Assembly: GCA_963675565.2 (NCBI GenBank)
Contig: CAXXYD010000004.1
Location: 1,674,001 to 1,738,000, forward strand
From: JARRKU01 sp963675565
Lineage (GTDB): Bacteria; Desulfobacterota; Desulfobacteria; Desulfobacterales; Desulfosarcinaceae
Direction of reading: 5' to 3'
Length of the DNA: 64,000 bases
Shown here: positions 27,104-36,506 of the stretch, in pieces
How the letters are laid out: each line of letters begins with the position of its first letter
Position numbering within the stretch: position 1 is the stretch's first letter
The notes under the pieces: model-generated
The model's input: only the letters and a program-made list of their open reading frames with translations
Database searches by the model: none
Told to the model about the DNA's origin: nothing
Program-made: the position numbers and the translations under genes

Positions 27104-27766
27104 TCAATGGTCCAAAAATCCTGTCCTGGCCAGCAAGTCGACATCGATACCGCTGCGGGCCGGCTCTTTTGCCGTCTTGCGACCCATGGTGAATCGCTCC
27201 ACATATTTGCCGATGATATCCGTTTCAATATTCACCGGCGCCCCCACGGGTTTCAAGCCGATGGTGGTGATTTCAGCTGTCTGGGGGATGATGCTTACCT
27301 GAAATGAAGACAGATCGCAATCATTGATGGTCAAACTGATCCCGTCGACGGCCACCGATCCTTTAACGATCAAATAACGGGCCAGTGCCTCGGGTATGCC
27401 GAAGGACAGGATAATGGCATTGGACCGGGTTTCACGACCCTGCAAATGACCCTGGCCATCCACGTGGCCGGACACCAGATGGCCATCCAAACGATCCGAG
27501 AGCCGCAGGGCCCGTTCCAGGTTGACCCGGTCGCCGATTCTGGCCTGGCCGAAAGTCGTCCTGGACACTGTTTCAGGTGAGAGATCCACCTCGAAACGGC
27601 GACCTTTCAATGTGACGGCGGTAAGACAGGCGCCATTGACGGCGATGCTGTCGCCGATCCGTGTCCCATCCAGTCCAAAATCGGCGACAACACCAAAACG
27701 CTTGGCCTGGCCGCTGGTCTGGATGGACTCCAGAGTGCCCAGTCCTTCGATAATTCCTGTAAACAT
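27104..27766 (-). CDS. ribE: Riboflavin synthase alpha subunit
   Basis: The 220-residue protein has two lumazine-binding repeats, the first starting MFTGIIEGLGTLESI and the second near residue 100 (HVDGQGHLQGRETR). The catalytic pairs of the repeats are seen in NGACLTAV and VDGISLTI. It dismutates lumazine to riboflavin. It lies between ribD and ribBA on the minus strand. Confidence 0.96.
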   Translation of the reverse strand: MFTGIIEGLGTLESIQTSGQAKRFGVVADFGLDGTRIGDSIAVNGACLTAVTLKGRRFEVDLSPETVSRTTFGQARIGDRVNLERALRLSDRLDGHLVSGHVDGQGHLQGRETRSNAIILSFGIPEALARYLIVKGSVAVDGISLTINDCDLSSFQVSIIPQTAEITTIGLKPVGAPVNIETDIIGKYVERFTMGRKTAKEPARSGIDVDLLARTGFLDH

Positions 27767-27901
27767 AAGCTCGCTCCGCCTCTTTGCCGATCAGCGGCAA
27801 AAAGGGGTTTTAAATCGATTCACCTGTCATTCGCAAGACTAAACAAAAAAAATAACCCTAAAAACGAAAAACGCAATCCCGGAATGAAGTGCTTTTCAAC
27901 G

Positions 27902-27926
27902 TCAAATGTCAAAATCCAAATATCAA
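27902..27926. repeat. Copy of the ATCAAAATCC short repeat in the ribD-ribE gap
   Basis: TGTCAAAATCCAAATATCAA matches the inverted pair at 14444-14699. The 205-base ribD-ribE gap holds nothing else; an FMN riboswitch was looked for and not seen. Confidence 0.5.
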
Positions 27927-27971
27927 AAGCGGATGGAAATCAATTTGAGGGCTGGGATTGGGCGGGCACTT

Positions 27972-29069
27972 TCAATAGGCATGCCGATACCCGGAAACCA
28001 GTATGTCCCGGCCTACACGGCTCACCTCGACATCCGACAGCGGCACGCTTTCGCTCATCAGGTCCGGTCCCCGGCCGGCGAACATGGGTATGCCTTCACC
28101 GCCCAGAATGTTTGGCGCATAAAAAAAAAGCGCCTTGTCCACAACATCATCCCGAATTGCAGATGCCGCCACGTGGGCACCGCCTTCGATCAACACGCTG
28201 GTAATCCCCTTGTCTCCGAGGGTGCCCATCAGACATTGAAAATCAATCCCGTCGGATTTTATCGGCACTTCCAGCAAGGTCGCCCCGCGGGCGCGCAAAG
28301 ATTCCTTATTGCGTAAGGGTGCCTCCGGTCCGCAAACCACCCAGGTGTCGGCCGTTGATGACTGATTCAGCATTTTGGCCGTTGCCGGCATGCGCAGCCG
28401 GCTGTCCAGAACAATGCGCGTCGGATCAACGCCACGTTCCGCCTCCAAACGGGCCGTCAGGCTGGGATCATCCGCCAGCACCGTTCCCACACCAACCAGG
28501 ATGGCATCCATGGCATGTCTCAATCGATGTACCAGGGCCCGGGCGGCAGTACCGGTCACCCAGCGGGCATCTCCGGTATGTGTAGCAATGCGGCCGTCTA
28601 GAGTCGCCGCCATTTTCAATGTCACAAAGGGCCGCCCGGTCAGGACGTATTTGATAAAGCTCTCGTTGAGTCGACGGGCCTGGTTTTCGAGAATCCCGCT
28701 GGTGACATCAACCCCCCGGGATTGCAAAAAAGCACTGCCGCCGCCAGTCACATGGGGGTTGGGGTCTTCCATGGCCACCACAACCCGCCGGATCCCCGCA
28801 TCCAGTATTTTTCGGGTACACGGCGGCGTGCGGCCATGATGGTGGCACGGCTCCAGGGTCACATAAAGGGTACCTCCCCTGGCCCGCTCTCCAGCCTCAT
28901 CAATGGCATTGACCTCGGCATGCGGACCGCCCAGGGTCTGGTGGTATCCCCTGCCCACCACCGTGCCGTCATTGATCACTACGGCGCCCACCATGGGATT
29001 GGGCGAAACATACCCGGCACCCTTTTCGGCCAGGGCCAGGGCCATCTGCATGTACTGGTTATCGTTCAC
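27972..29069 (-). CDS. ribD: Bifunctional pyrimidine deaminase/reductase RibD
   Basis: The 365-residue protein has an N-terminal cytidine-deaminase-type zinc domain (HAEVNAIDEAG near residue 50 and TLEPCHHHGRTPPCTRKIL near 72) and a C-terminal reductase domain (FVTLKMAATLDGRIA near 145, VLIEGGAHVAAS near 300). It carries out two successive steps of riboflavin synthesis. Its start overlaps the end of nrdR by 11 bases. Confidence 0.96.
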   Translation of the reverse strand: MNDNQYMQMALALAEKGAGYVSPNPMVGAVVINDGTVVGRGYHQTLGGPHAEVNAIDEAGERARGGTLYVTLEPCHHHGRTPPCTRKILDAGIRRVVVAMEDPNPHVTGGGSAFLQSRGVDVTSGILENQARRLNESFIKYVLTGRPFVTLKMAATLDGRIATHTGDARWVTGTAARALVHRLRHAMDAILVGVGTVLADDPSLTARLEAERGVDPTRIVLDSRLRMPATAKMLNQSSTADTWVVCGPEAPLRNKESLRARGATLLEVPIKSDGIDFQCLMGTLGDKGITSVLIEGGAHVAASAIRDDVVDKALFFYAPNILGGEGIPMFAGRGPDLMSESVPLSDVEVSRVGRDILVSGYRHAY

Positions 29070-29514
29070 TCAGCAGGCTCTTTAACTCCGAAACAAAATC
29101 ATTCACATCCTTGAACTCGCGGTACACGGAGGCAAACCGGACATAGGCAATATCGCTGAGGTCGTGCAGCTTTGCCATCACCTTTTCGCCCACCACCCGG
29201 GAGGATAGCTCTTTTTCACCGGTTTCCCGCAAGTCGCGTTCCAGATCATCAATAAAATCTTCGATGACATTCATGCTGATATCCAGTTTCTGGCAGGCCC
29301 TCTGCATGCCTGAACGCACTTTATCACGGCTGAAGACTTCCCGGCGCCCATCTTTCTTGATGATCATGATTGGAATCTCTTCGATATGCTCGTAGGTTGT
29401 AAAACGCCTTGTGCAATCAATGCATTCGCGCCGACGACGAATGACACTTCCATCCTTGCTGACCCGCGAATCGATAACTTTGTTGTCGAACTCTCCGCAA
29501 AACGGGCATTTCAT
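29059..29514 (-). CDS. nrdR: Transcriptional repressor NrdR
   Basis: The 151-residue protein has a zinc ribbon formed by Cys3, Cys6 (MKCPFCG) and the ECIDCTRRF pair near residues 31-34, then an ATP-cone domain (IIKKDGRREVFSRDKV). It represses ribonucleotide reductase genes when dATP is high. I chose the ATG at 29514, which begins the zinc ribbon and overlaps the stop of comEB by 4 bases; the frame is open to 29760. Confidence 0.96.
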   Translation of the reverse strand: MKCPFCGEFDNKVIDSRVSKDGSVIRRRRECIDCTRRFTTYEHIEEIPIMIIKKDGRREVFSRDKVRSGMQRACQKLDISMNVIEDFIDDLERDLRETGEKELSSRVVGEKVMAKLHDLSDIAYVRFASVYREFKDVNDFVSELKSLLSER

Positions 29515-29987
29515 GGGCACACCTCCGAATGGCTGCTTTTCAATTGAATGAGATCCACTCCGGCCTCTTCCAGCATTTCTATGGCTAGCGGGTCGGCATA
29601 CCCGGATTGATAGACAATCCGAACAATGCCGGCGTTGATAATCATCTTGGCGCAGATGGAACAGGGCTGGTTGGTGCAGTACAAGTCGGCGCCTTTGATG
29701 GAAGCGCCGTGATAAGCCGCCTGGATAATGGCGTTCTGCTCGGCATGAATACCCCGGCACAGTTCATGGCGTTCGCCGGACGGAACCGACAGCTGCTCCC
29801 GCAGGCAGCCGACTTCGGCGCAGTGACGGACATGGCTGGGAGCACCGTTGTATCCGGTGGCCAAAACGCGGCGATCCTTGACGATGATGGCCCCCACAGC
29901 GCGGCGCAGGCAGGTGGCGCGCTTGGCCACCAGGCAAGTGATATCCATGAAATAGGTTTCCCACGAGGGACGAATGTGTTGATCCAT
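29511..29987 (-). CDS. comEB: dCMP deaminase (ComEB family)
   Basis: The 158-residue enzyme has the zinc deaminase motifs HAEQNAIIQA and CTNQPCSICAKMI, with an upstream cysteine (RHCAEVGCLRE) that forms a further zinc site in this family. It converts dCMP to dUMP for thymidylate synthesis, which links it to glyA (methylene-THF supply) and nrdR. I chose the ATG at 29987 (MDQHIRPSWETYF). Its stop overlaps the nrdR start. Confidence 0.92.
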   Translation of the reverse strand: MDQHIRPSWETYFMDITCLVAKRATCLRRAVGAIIVKDRRVLATGYNGAPSHVRHCAEVGCLREQLSVPSGERHELCRGIHAEQNAIIQAAYHGASIKGADLYCTNQPCSICAKMIINAGIVRIVYQSGYADPLAIEMLEEAGVDLIQLKSSHSEVCP

Positions 29988-30001
29988 TGGCGATTTGTGT
30001 C

Positions 30002-31252
30002 TCACTCCTTCACGGGATACAGCGGAAAAGCAGTACAAAGCTCCGCCACTTGATTACGGATATGTTCCAATACAGCGCTGTCATCAGGATTTTTGAGCAC
30101 CGTGACAATCATGGTACCGATTTTTTGGATCTCCGCGGTTCCCATTCCGCGGGAAGTGATGTACGGGGTTCCGATGCGGATGCCGCTGGTAATAAACGGA
30201 CCTTGCCGGTCGTTTGGAACCGTATTCTTGTTGACGGTTATCCCCGCCCTGCCCAGCGCATGCTCGGCGTCTTTTCCGGTTATCTTCCAGGTTGTCAAAT
30301 CGGCCAGCATCAGATGGTTGTCTGTTCCGCCCGAAACCAGCGGCAGGCCCTCCGATTGCAGGACATCCGCCAGTGCTGCCGCATTTTCCAGCACTTGCCG
30401 CTGATAAAGCTTGAAGCCGGGATTCAGCGCCTCCTTAAACGCAACCGCCTTGGCGGCAATGACATGCATCAGGGGCCCGCCCTGAATCCCCGGAAAAACC
30501 TGACTGCGCAGCCTGTCCTCACACTCACCGTCGGCCAGAATAAACCCTCCCCGCGGGCCGCGCAATGTCTTGTGTGTGGTCGACGTAACGACCTGGGCCC
30601 GGCCGACGGGCGAAGGATGCAGCCCCACCGCCACCAGCCCGGCGATATGGGCCATGTCCACCATCAAAACCGCATTGATCTCAGCGGCAATCTCGGCAAA
30701 CCGGTCGAACTCGATTATTCTCGGGTAGGCGCTGGCTCCAGCCACGATCATTTTGGGTCGATGCTTGCGGGCCAAGGCACGGACCGCCCCATAGTCGATA
30801 GTACCGGTAGCGGCATCCAGCCCGTAGTGGACAAAATGGTACAGTTTGCCGGAAAAACTGGCTTTGGCGCCGTGGGTCAGGTGTCCGCCATGGGCCAGAT
30901 CCATACCCAGCACCGTATCCCCCGGCTCAAGCAGCGCAAAATAGGCCGCCATGTTGGCCTGGGAACCGGAATGGGGCTGAACGTTGGCGTATTCGGCGCC
31001 GAAAAGCGTCTTGGCGCGGTCGATGGCCAGCTGCTCCGCAATATCCACATACTCGCATCCGCCATAGTATCGTTTGGCCGGGTACCCCTCGGCATACTTA
31101 TTGGTCAGAACGCTGCCCTGCACGGCCATGACCGCCCGGCTGGCAATGTTTTCCGATGCAATCAACTCTAAATGACTGCCCTGCCGCGCCCACTCCTGTT
31201 CGATAGCCTGGTGGATTTCCAAATCTACCGCCGCGATAATATCTTGCTGCAA
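30002..31252 (-). CDS. glyA: Serine hydroxymethyltransferase
   Basis: The protein interconverts serine and glycine with THF. The PLP-lysine motif VTSTTHKTLRGPRGG is near residue 226, and LELIASENIAS and the substrate-binding region HSGSQANMAAYF are intact. I chose a TTG start at 31252 because GAGAGGTGA lies 5 bases upstream and gives 416 residues, the size of E. coli GlyA; upstream in-frame GTG and TTG codons exist to 31282. It follows rpiB and precedes comEB. Confidence 0.96.
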   Translation of the reverse strand: MQQDIIAAVDLEIHQAIEQEWARQGSHLELIASENIASRAVMAVQGSVLTNKYAEGYPAKRYYGGCEYVDIAEQLAIDRAKTLFGAEYANVQPHSGSQANMAAYFALLEPGDTVLGMDLAHGGHLTHGAKASFSGKLYHFVHYGLDAATGTIDYGAVRALARKHRPKMIVAGASAYPRIIEFDRFAEIAAEINAVLMVDMAHIAGLVAVGLHPSPVGRAQVVTSTTHKTLRGPRGGFILADGECEDRLRSQVFPGIQGGPLMHVIAAKAVAFKEALNPGFKLYQRQVLENAAALADVLQSEGLPLVSGGTDNHLMLADLTTWKITGKDAEHALGRAGITVNKNTVPNDRQGPFITSGIRIGTPYITSRGMGTAEIQKIGTMIVTVLKNPDDSAVLEHIRNQVAELCTAFPLYPVKE

Positions 31253-31335
31253 ATCCGTCACCTCTCTGAATTTTAAAAACAATCACTGGCCGACGATACC
31301 GAATGGCCCACAACCGCCGCCCTGGCATAGATGAT

Positions 31336-31785
31336 CTATCCGGGTGTGCCGTCGAACATATCCAGCCGCCGCTGGTGGCGATCCCCCTCGAAGGCGGTGT
31401 CCAGCCAGGCGTTGAGAATTTCAATCGCCAGAACATCGCCCAGCACCCGGCCCCCCATGACAAGGATATTGGCGTCGTTGTGCTTTCGGCTCATCACCGC
31501 CGAGAAAAGATCGTTGCACAGTGCCGCACGTACATGGGGATACCGGTTGGCCACCATGGACATTCCGAGGCCGGTACCGCAAAGCAGGATACCCCGTGAG
31601 CGCTCACCCGAAGAAATCCGTGCGGCCACCTGTCCGCCGATCGCCGGATAATCTACCGAGTCCAGGCTATGGGCACCCATATCCTCCACCGTCACCCCTT
31701 TTTGAACCAGATATGCCTTGAGAATTTCTTTGAGTTGAAATGCCGCATGGTCACAGCCAATCACCAGGGTCGAAGCATTCATCAT
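31336..31785 (-). CDS. rpiB: Ribose-5-phosphate isomerase B
   Basis: The 149-residue protein has the RpiB signatures VIGCDHAAFQLKEIL, ILLCGTGLGMSMVANRYP with the catalytic cysteine, and the late NILVMGGRVLG. It supplies ribose-5-phosphate or ribulose-5-phosphate, substrates of riboflavin and nucleotide synthesis encoded downstream. It is the first gene of the long minus-strand series after the fabF terminator. Confidence 0.95.
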   Translation of the reverse strand: MMNASTLVIGCDHAAFQLKEILKAYLVQKGVTVEDMGAHSLDSVDYPAIGGQVAARISSGERSRGILLCGTGLGMSMVANRYPHVRAALCNDLFSAVMSRKHNDANILVMGGRVLGDVLAIEILNAWLDTAFEGDRHQRRLDMFDGTPG

Positions 31786-31856
31786 GTTTTCTCCACCAAT
31801 TTTTGTCGGTCCGATTGCATCCTGTTAAGCTGAAGCGCTCCCTTGTGTAACGTTTT

Positions 31857-31885
31857 TTCATATCTTTATCAGCTCCCTATCGCAA
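31857..31885 (-). promoter_or_regulatory. Candidate promoter for the rpiB-glyA series
   Basis: On the minus strand TTGCGA and TATGAA are 17 bases apart, about 70 bases before the rpiB start. The 31786-32112 gap also holds the fabF terminator and no gene. Confidence 0.35.
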
Positions 31886-32027
31886 GAAAAAACCTTGCCG
31901 GACCGGCTCCGCAGGGCAAACGCCCGCCCAGTGCCGTCAATTGAAAGCCCCCTGAAGCAATAGCCATGGGTGCCGTCTGCAGGCAGCCTGTAGCGATGTC
32001 CGGGCCAGCCGCAATGCCCTCCCGACG

Positions 32028-32064
32028 AAAAAAAGCCACAGGCACTCCGTCGAATGCCTGTGGC
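32028..32064 (-). terminator. Rho-independent terminator of the fab operon
   Basis: A perfect 10-bp stem (GCCACAGGCA and its complement, 10-base loop) is followed on the minus strand by seven T residues, about 50 bases after the fabF stop. Confidence 0.9.
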
Positions 32065-32112
32065 CCATGAACCCATCTAAAATTGCAGCGCTACCGCTGT
32101 GTTGTGTTATGG

Positions 32113-33348
32113 TCAATACTTTTTCAGAATCAGGGACGCATTGGTTCCGCCGAACCCAAAGGAGTTGCTCATGACATAAGTCACATCCGCTTTACGGGCG
32201 ACGTTGGGCACGTAATCCAGGTCGCACTCCTTACCCGGGTTTTCAAAATTAATGGTGGGCGGCAGAATGCCATGCTGAAGGGTCAATGCCGAAAATACCG
32301 TCTCCACACCTCCGGCACCACCCAGGAGATGACCGGTCATGGATTTGGTCGAACTTATGGCCACTTTTTTGGCCGCTTCACCGAACGCCATTTTTATGGC
32401 CCGGGTTTCGTATAAATCATTCAATGGCGTCGATGTGCCATGGGCGTTGATATAATCGATCTGGTCCGGCCGGATGCCGGCATCATCCATGGCTGAATGC
32501 ATGCATCGCGCCGCCCCCTCGCCGGTAGGCGGCGGTGAGGTCATATGATAGCCGTCGCCGCTCATGCCGTAGCCCACCAGTTCAGCATAAATCTTGGCGC
32601 CGCGCTCCAGGGCATGGTCCAGAGATTCCAGGATCATGATACCGCTGCCTTCACCGACCACAAACCCGTCGCGGTCGCGATCGAAAGGCCGTGAGGCTTT
32701 CTCAGGATCATCGTTTCGGGTGGAAAGGGCTTTCATGGCACCGAATCCGGCAATGCAGGTGCGGGTGACCACAGACTCCACACCTCCGGTGATCATGGCA
32801 TCGGCCCTGCCGTATTTAATAATTTCGTAGGAATCCCCCACCGCGTGGGAGCCTGCGGCACAGGCCGTGGCAACCGAAGAATTGGGGCCCTTGGCGCCGA
32901 AGATGATGGAAATCATTCCCGGTGCCATATTGCCGATCAACATGGGGATAAAAAAGGGGCTGACACGATTGGGGCCCTGGTTGTCCACCGTATTGGCGGT
33001 CATTTCCAGCATATTCAATCCGCCCAAACCGCAGCCCGTGAGCGCGCCCACCCGATGGCCGTTGGTATCGTCGATCACCAGCCCGGAATCCTCGACGGCC
33101 ATCCGGGCGGCCGCAATCGCGTAGGCGATAAAGGATTCCAGACGTTTGGCCTCTTTGCGGGTCATAAAGTCTTCGGCGTTGAAGTCTTTGACTTCAGCGG
33201 CAATCCTGGTTCCGTAGATCGAAGCATTAAACCGGGTGATTTCGCCTACACCCGATTTTCCGGCACATAGTGCCGCCCAGGTCTCATCCACCCCAATGCC
33301 CAATGGCGTAACCAGGCCGATACCTGTTATGACTACCCGTCGTTCCAA
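32113..33348 (-). CDS. fabF: Beta-ketoacyl-ACP synthase II
   Basis: The enzyme condenses malonyl-ACP with acyl-ACP. Catalytic residues are intact: Cys163 in TACAAGSHA, His in INAHGTSTPLND and His in KSMTGHLLGG. A TTG start at 33348 follows GGAGGAGG by 6 bases and gives 411 residues beginning at the conserved RRVVITGIGLVTPLG; the frame is open to 33435. It ends the fab operon before a strong terminator. Confidence 0.95.
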   Translation of the reverse strand: MERRVVITGIGLVTPLGIGVDETWAALCAGKSGVGEITRFNASIYGTRIAAEVKDFNAEDFMTRKEAKRLESFIAYAIAAARMAVEDSGLVIDDTNGHRVGALTGCGLGGLNMLEMTANTVDNQGPNRVSPFFIPMLIGNMAPGMISIIFGAKGPNSSVATACAAGSHAVGDSYEIIKYGRADAMITGGVESVVTRTCIAGFGAMKALSTRNDDPEKASRPFDRDRDGFVVGEGSGIMILESLDHALERGAKIYAELVGYGMSGDGYHMTSPPPTGEGAARCMHSAMDDAGIRPDQIDYINAHGTSTPLNDLYETRAIKMAFGEAAKKVAISSTKSMTGHLLGGAGGVETVFSALTLQHGILPPTINFENPGKECDLDYVPNVARKADVTYVMSNSFGFGGTNASLILKKY

Positions 33349-33511
33349 TCGATACCTCCTCCGGCAAAAACAGTCCTGGCGACAAGGAAGCTGCATATGT
33401 CCGGCAAGACTTCCTTTTTTTTCGTCAACCGTCAAGACGCGGCCAAAGCGAAAAGGCAGGCCGCTGATTTCATTCCGTTGGCCAAACGGAAATATTCACA
33501 TTCCAAAACTA

Positions 33512-33739
33512 CTAGCTGGCATTTATATAATCGATGGCATCTTTGACACAAACCAGTTTTTCCGCATCTTCATCGGAAATGTCGATATCGAATTCTTCTT
33601 CCATGGACATAATCAATTCAACCAGGTCGAGAGAGTCTGCACCCAAGTCGTCCACGAAGGACGCATCCGGGACAACCTCTTCCAAATCGACACTGAGTTT
33701 TTCTGCTATAATCTTTTTTACCTTATCTTCAACTGACAT
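33512..33739 (-). CDS. acpP: Acyl carrier protein
   Basis: A 75-residue acidic protein with the phosphopantetheine site DLGADSLDLVELIM (Ser near residue 38) and the start MSVEDKVKKIIAEKL. AAGGAG precedes the ATG. It lies between fabG and fabF. The 160 bases between it and fabF show no gene. Confidence 0.96.
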   Translation of the reverse strand: MSVEDKVKKIIAEKLSVDLEEVVPDASFVDDLGADSLDLVELIMSMEEEFDIDISDEDAEKLVCVKDAIDYINAS

Positions 33740-33762
33740 TTAAAATCTCCTTTCCAATAGGA

Positions 33763-34527
33763 TCACATATACATTCCACCACTGACGTGAAGCACTTGCC
33801 CAGTCAGATACGAAGCTTTATCCGAGGCCAGAAAAGCGACGGCATCGGCAACATCCTGCGGCTGTCCCGGACGGTTGAGGGGCACCAGCGCCAGCATGGC
33901 CTCCCGCGCCTTGTCCGAAAGTACCGCCGTCATATCGGTTTCGATAAAACCCGGAGCCACCGCATTTACGGTAACCCCGCGGGGGGCAAGTTCTTTGGCC
34001 GTGGTTTTGGTCAACCCGATAATACCGGCCTTGGCGGCCACATAGTTGGCCTGGCCGAAGTTGCCGATCACGCCCACCACTGAAGCAATATTGATAATAC
34101 GGCCCGAACGCTGTTTCATCATGATTTTGGCGGCGATCTGGCTGCACAGAAAAGGGCCTTTAAGATTGACGCTCATCACCGCGTCCCAGTCCGCTTCTTT
34201 CATGCGCACCAGCAAGTTGTCCCGGGTGATGCCGGCATTGTTCACCAGGACATCCACACGGCCGGCGTCAGCCATAACCTTGTCGAAAAATGCGGCCACT
34301 TCGGCCTGGACGGCTACGTTGGCGCAAATCCCCGTGGCCTGCGCTCCGACCTCGGCCAGCAAGGCAATGGTCTCTTTGGCCGCAGCCTCTTCCGCCTCCG
34401 GATTGGCCGGGGAAAAATAGTTAAAAAAGATCTGCGTGCCCGGTGCCGCAAGGGCCTGGCATATGGCCCTGCCGATACCGCGCGAACCGCCTGTCACCAC
34501 GATAACGCGCTCACTCTTTTCAGTCAT
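33763..34527 (-). CDS. fabG: 3-oxoacyl-ACP reductase
   Basis: The 254-residue short-chain dehydrogenase has the nucleotide motif VTGGSRGIGRAI, the NNAGITRDNLL loop typical of FabG, the catalytic Tyr and Lys in YVAAKAG and the GFIETDMTAVL segment. It reduces 3-oxoacyl-ACP in fatty acid synthesis. Its ATG overlaps the stop of the acyl-CoA dehydrogenase gene by 4 bases. Confidence 0.94.
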   Translation of the reverse strand: MTEKSERVIVVTGGSRGIGRAICQALAAPGTQIFFNYFSPANPEAEEAAAKETIALLAEVGAQATGICANVAVQAEVAAFFDKVMADAGRVDVLVNNAGITRDNLLVRMKEADWDAVMSVNLKGPFLCSQIAAKIMMKQRSGRIINIASVVGVIGNFGQANYVAAKAGIIGLTKTTAKELAPRGVTVNAVAPGFIETDMTAVLSDKAREAMLALVPLNRPGQPQDVADAVAFLASDKASYLTGQVLHVSGGMYM

Positions 34528-36185
34528 CTCGATGCCTGCCTCTCGAAAATAATATCCGCCACCTGGTCCATATCCACCGCCCAGTTCAAACGACTGCCCA
34601 GCATCTTTTGGTAGTCAATGGCGTCCAGGAACTGATCGATGCCGCCGCCATCGCCGGTACCGGTAGCGGAAACGATTTTCAACGCGTTTTCTCCCACCAC
34701 GTGAGCCACATCACCGGCAAAAACACGCGCCATAGCCTTGAATTTCGCGGCTTGGGCATCGCCGGCCTGGTCCAGCTTGACCGCTTTTCGGGCCAGTGCC
34801 GCCCCCACTTCCACATGGGTCATCATGTCGGACAGGGCGAACATGACCGCCTGCTGGCGGGTCAAGCGGTTGCTATGGACATAATCGATCGTCTGATTGA
34901 GGGCATTGGCGGCCAGGCCGTAAAACATGCAGCTGGCATCGCCGATTTCATTATGGCACGCCGCCATCTCTTCGGCAATGGCACCATAGAACCGGCCCTT
35001 GGTTTTGCGGGTGGTTTTCCAGCGAAAAGTGGAGATAATATTTTGCTGAATCTCGCTGGTGCCCTCATAAATACAGGTAATTTTAACGTCGCGCTTGATT
35101 TTTTCAACTTCGAATTCGCTGATATAACCATAGCCGCCCAAAGCCTGAATACTGTCGTTGGCCGCTTTGTCCGCCGATTCGGTGGCGAAGTATTTGGCAA
35201 TAGCGCCCTCGACCTGCAAATCATGGGCGCTGCCGTCAAGCATGTGGGCCACTTCGTCAATATACGCATCCGCCGCCGCCAGCCGGATCACGTTGGGAAT
35301 AATCAGCTTGTGGGTGTATCCCTGCTTATCGGACAGGGGTGTGCCGAACTGGATGCGCTCCTTGGCATACGGAATGGCAATCTCGAGGGCCGCTTCACCG
35401 GCCCCCAATCCCATGGCGGCAACCATCAAGCGCGTGTAGCCGAACACTTGATTGGCCTGCTTGAGCCCCTTGCCCGGCACGCCGCCAATCAAGTTTTCAA
35501 CGGGCACATACACATTGTCCAGGGTCAACGGCGAGGTGTTGGATGCCCGGATACCGTGTTTTTCCTCGCCTTTGTGCTGTGTGAAACCATCCATCCCCTT
35601 CTCGACAATAAAAAAGGAAGGCCCCTCCGGCGTATGTGCCAGAACCGTTACAATATCGGCGTATCCACCGGTGGAAATGAACTGCTTCGATCCCGAGATG
35701 CGATACCCGGTGACCTTACCGTTCGCGTCGGTCACCGGCTCGGCTTTGGTCTTCAGGGAAGCCAGGTTGCTGCCCGCCTCCGGCTCCGTTACGGCATATG
35801 CCACCAGGGAACCGCCCTCGGCAATGGTACCCAGCCATTTTTCTTTCTGCTCGCGGGTGGCGCCCACGAGAATGGGGTCCGAACCCAGTTGAATGGCAAA
35901 AAAAGCCGTCCCCACCCCCAGGCAGATCTTGGCCATTTCCCGTGTAACCGCACAACAGTCCCGCGCGCCGCCGCTCATTCCACCGTATGCCTCCGGAATA
36001 AAAAGCAACTGCAGGCCGATTTCGGGCCCCAGCATTTCCCGGACAACCGCTTCCGGGAAAATCTCGTGCTTGTCCCACTCCAGGATATTTTCACGGCTCA
36101 GCAGCTTCTTGCGCAACTGGCGCACCGTATTCACAACCATTTGGCGCGACTCTTCGTCCAACCCCCGGTATTCAATCGCATTCAT
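34524..36185 (-). CDS. Acyl-CoA dehydrogenase family flavoprotein inside the fab operon
   Basis: The 553-residue protein has the ACAD core in residues 1-395: FAD/substrate segment YAVTEPEAGSN, ISGSKQFISTGG, GIRASNTSPLTLDNVYVP, and the catalytic base Glu374 in CIYEGTSEIQ. A C-terminal helical extension of about 150 residues resembles the long ACADs. It is translationally coupled to fabG and follows rpmF, the place where plsX-fabH-fabD stand in many related bacteria. It could oxidise or reduce acyl chains, perhaps bound to ACP, or make a starter unit; the sequence does not decide this. Confidence 0.85.
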   Translation of the reverse strand: MNAIEYRGLDEESRQMVVNTVRQLRKKLLSRENILEWDKHEIFPEAVVREMLGPEIGLQLLFIPEAYGGMSGGARDCCAVTREMAKICLGVGTAFFAIQLGSDPILVGATREQKEKWLGTIAEGGSLVAYAVTEPEAGSNLASLKTKAEPVTDANGKVTGYRISGSKQFISTGGYADIVTVLAHTPEGPSFFIVEKGMDGFTQHKGEEKHGIRASNTSPLTLDNVYVPVENLIGGVPGKGLKQANQVFGYTRLMVAAMGLGAGEAALEIAIPYAKERIQFGTPLSDKQGYTHKLIIPNVIRLAAADAYIDEVAHMLDGSAHDLQVEGAIAKYFATESADKAANDSIQALGGYGYISEFEVEKIKRDVKITCIYEGTSEIQQNIISTFRWKTTRKTKGRFYGAIAEEMAACHNEIGDASCMFYGLAANALNQTIDYVHSNRLTRQQAVMFALSDMMTHVEVGAALARKAVKLDQAGDAQAAKFKAMARVFAGDVAHVVGENALKIVSATGTGDGGGIDQFLDAIDYQKMLGSRLNWAVDMDQVADIIFERQASR

Positions 36186-36323
36186 ATGAGCGCATCCTTT
36201 ATTCGTATAAAGCGAACCGTCACCACAAAGGGGTACGGTAAAATAGAAACAACCACCCCGCAGCCAAAAACTGTCGCAGCCAAATACAACGTGTGCCCTC
36301 TATCCGGGGCGGTGGGCTAAAAC

Positions 36324-36506
36324 TTAATCTTCTTCAGGTGAAATTACCGTGCGCCCTTTATAGGCGCCGCAGCTTTTACAGGCATGATGGGGCTCAACGG
36401 CCTCACCGCATTCCGGACAAGCGGCCAGGTTGAGGCCGTCAATTTTCTTGTGGGTGCGCCGCTTATCCCGTTTGGATTTAGATGTCTTGTGTTTCGGTAC
36501 CGCCAT
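36324..36506 (-). CDS. rpmF: 50S ribosomal protein L32
   Basis: The 60-residue protein begins MAVPKHKTSKSKRDKRRTHK and has the zinc cysteines LAACPECGEAVEPHHACKSC, so it is the zinc-binding form of L32. It opens the fab operon, a common arrangement in bacteria. AGGAGA precedes the ATG. Confidence 0.97.
   Translation of the reverse strand: MAVPKHKTSKSKRDKRRTHKKIDGLNLAACPECGEAVEPHHACKSCGAYKGRTVISPEED

Noticed and set aside
27767..27971. FMN riboswitch in the rib cluster
   Set aside because: The ribD-ribE gap and the other rib junctions do not show the conserved FMN aptamer blocks; the genes are mostly overlapped or closely spaced.
34608..36320. 570-aa open frame antisense to the acyl-CoA dehydrogenase
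   Set aside because: No motifs; composition of a shadow frame.
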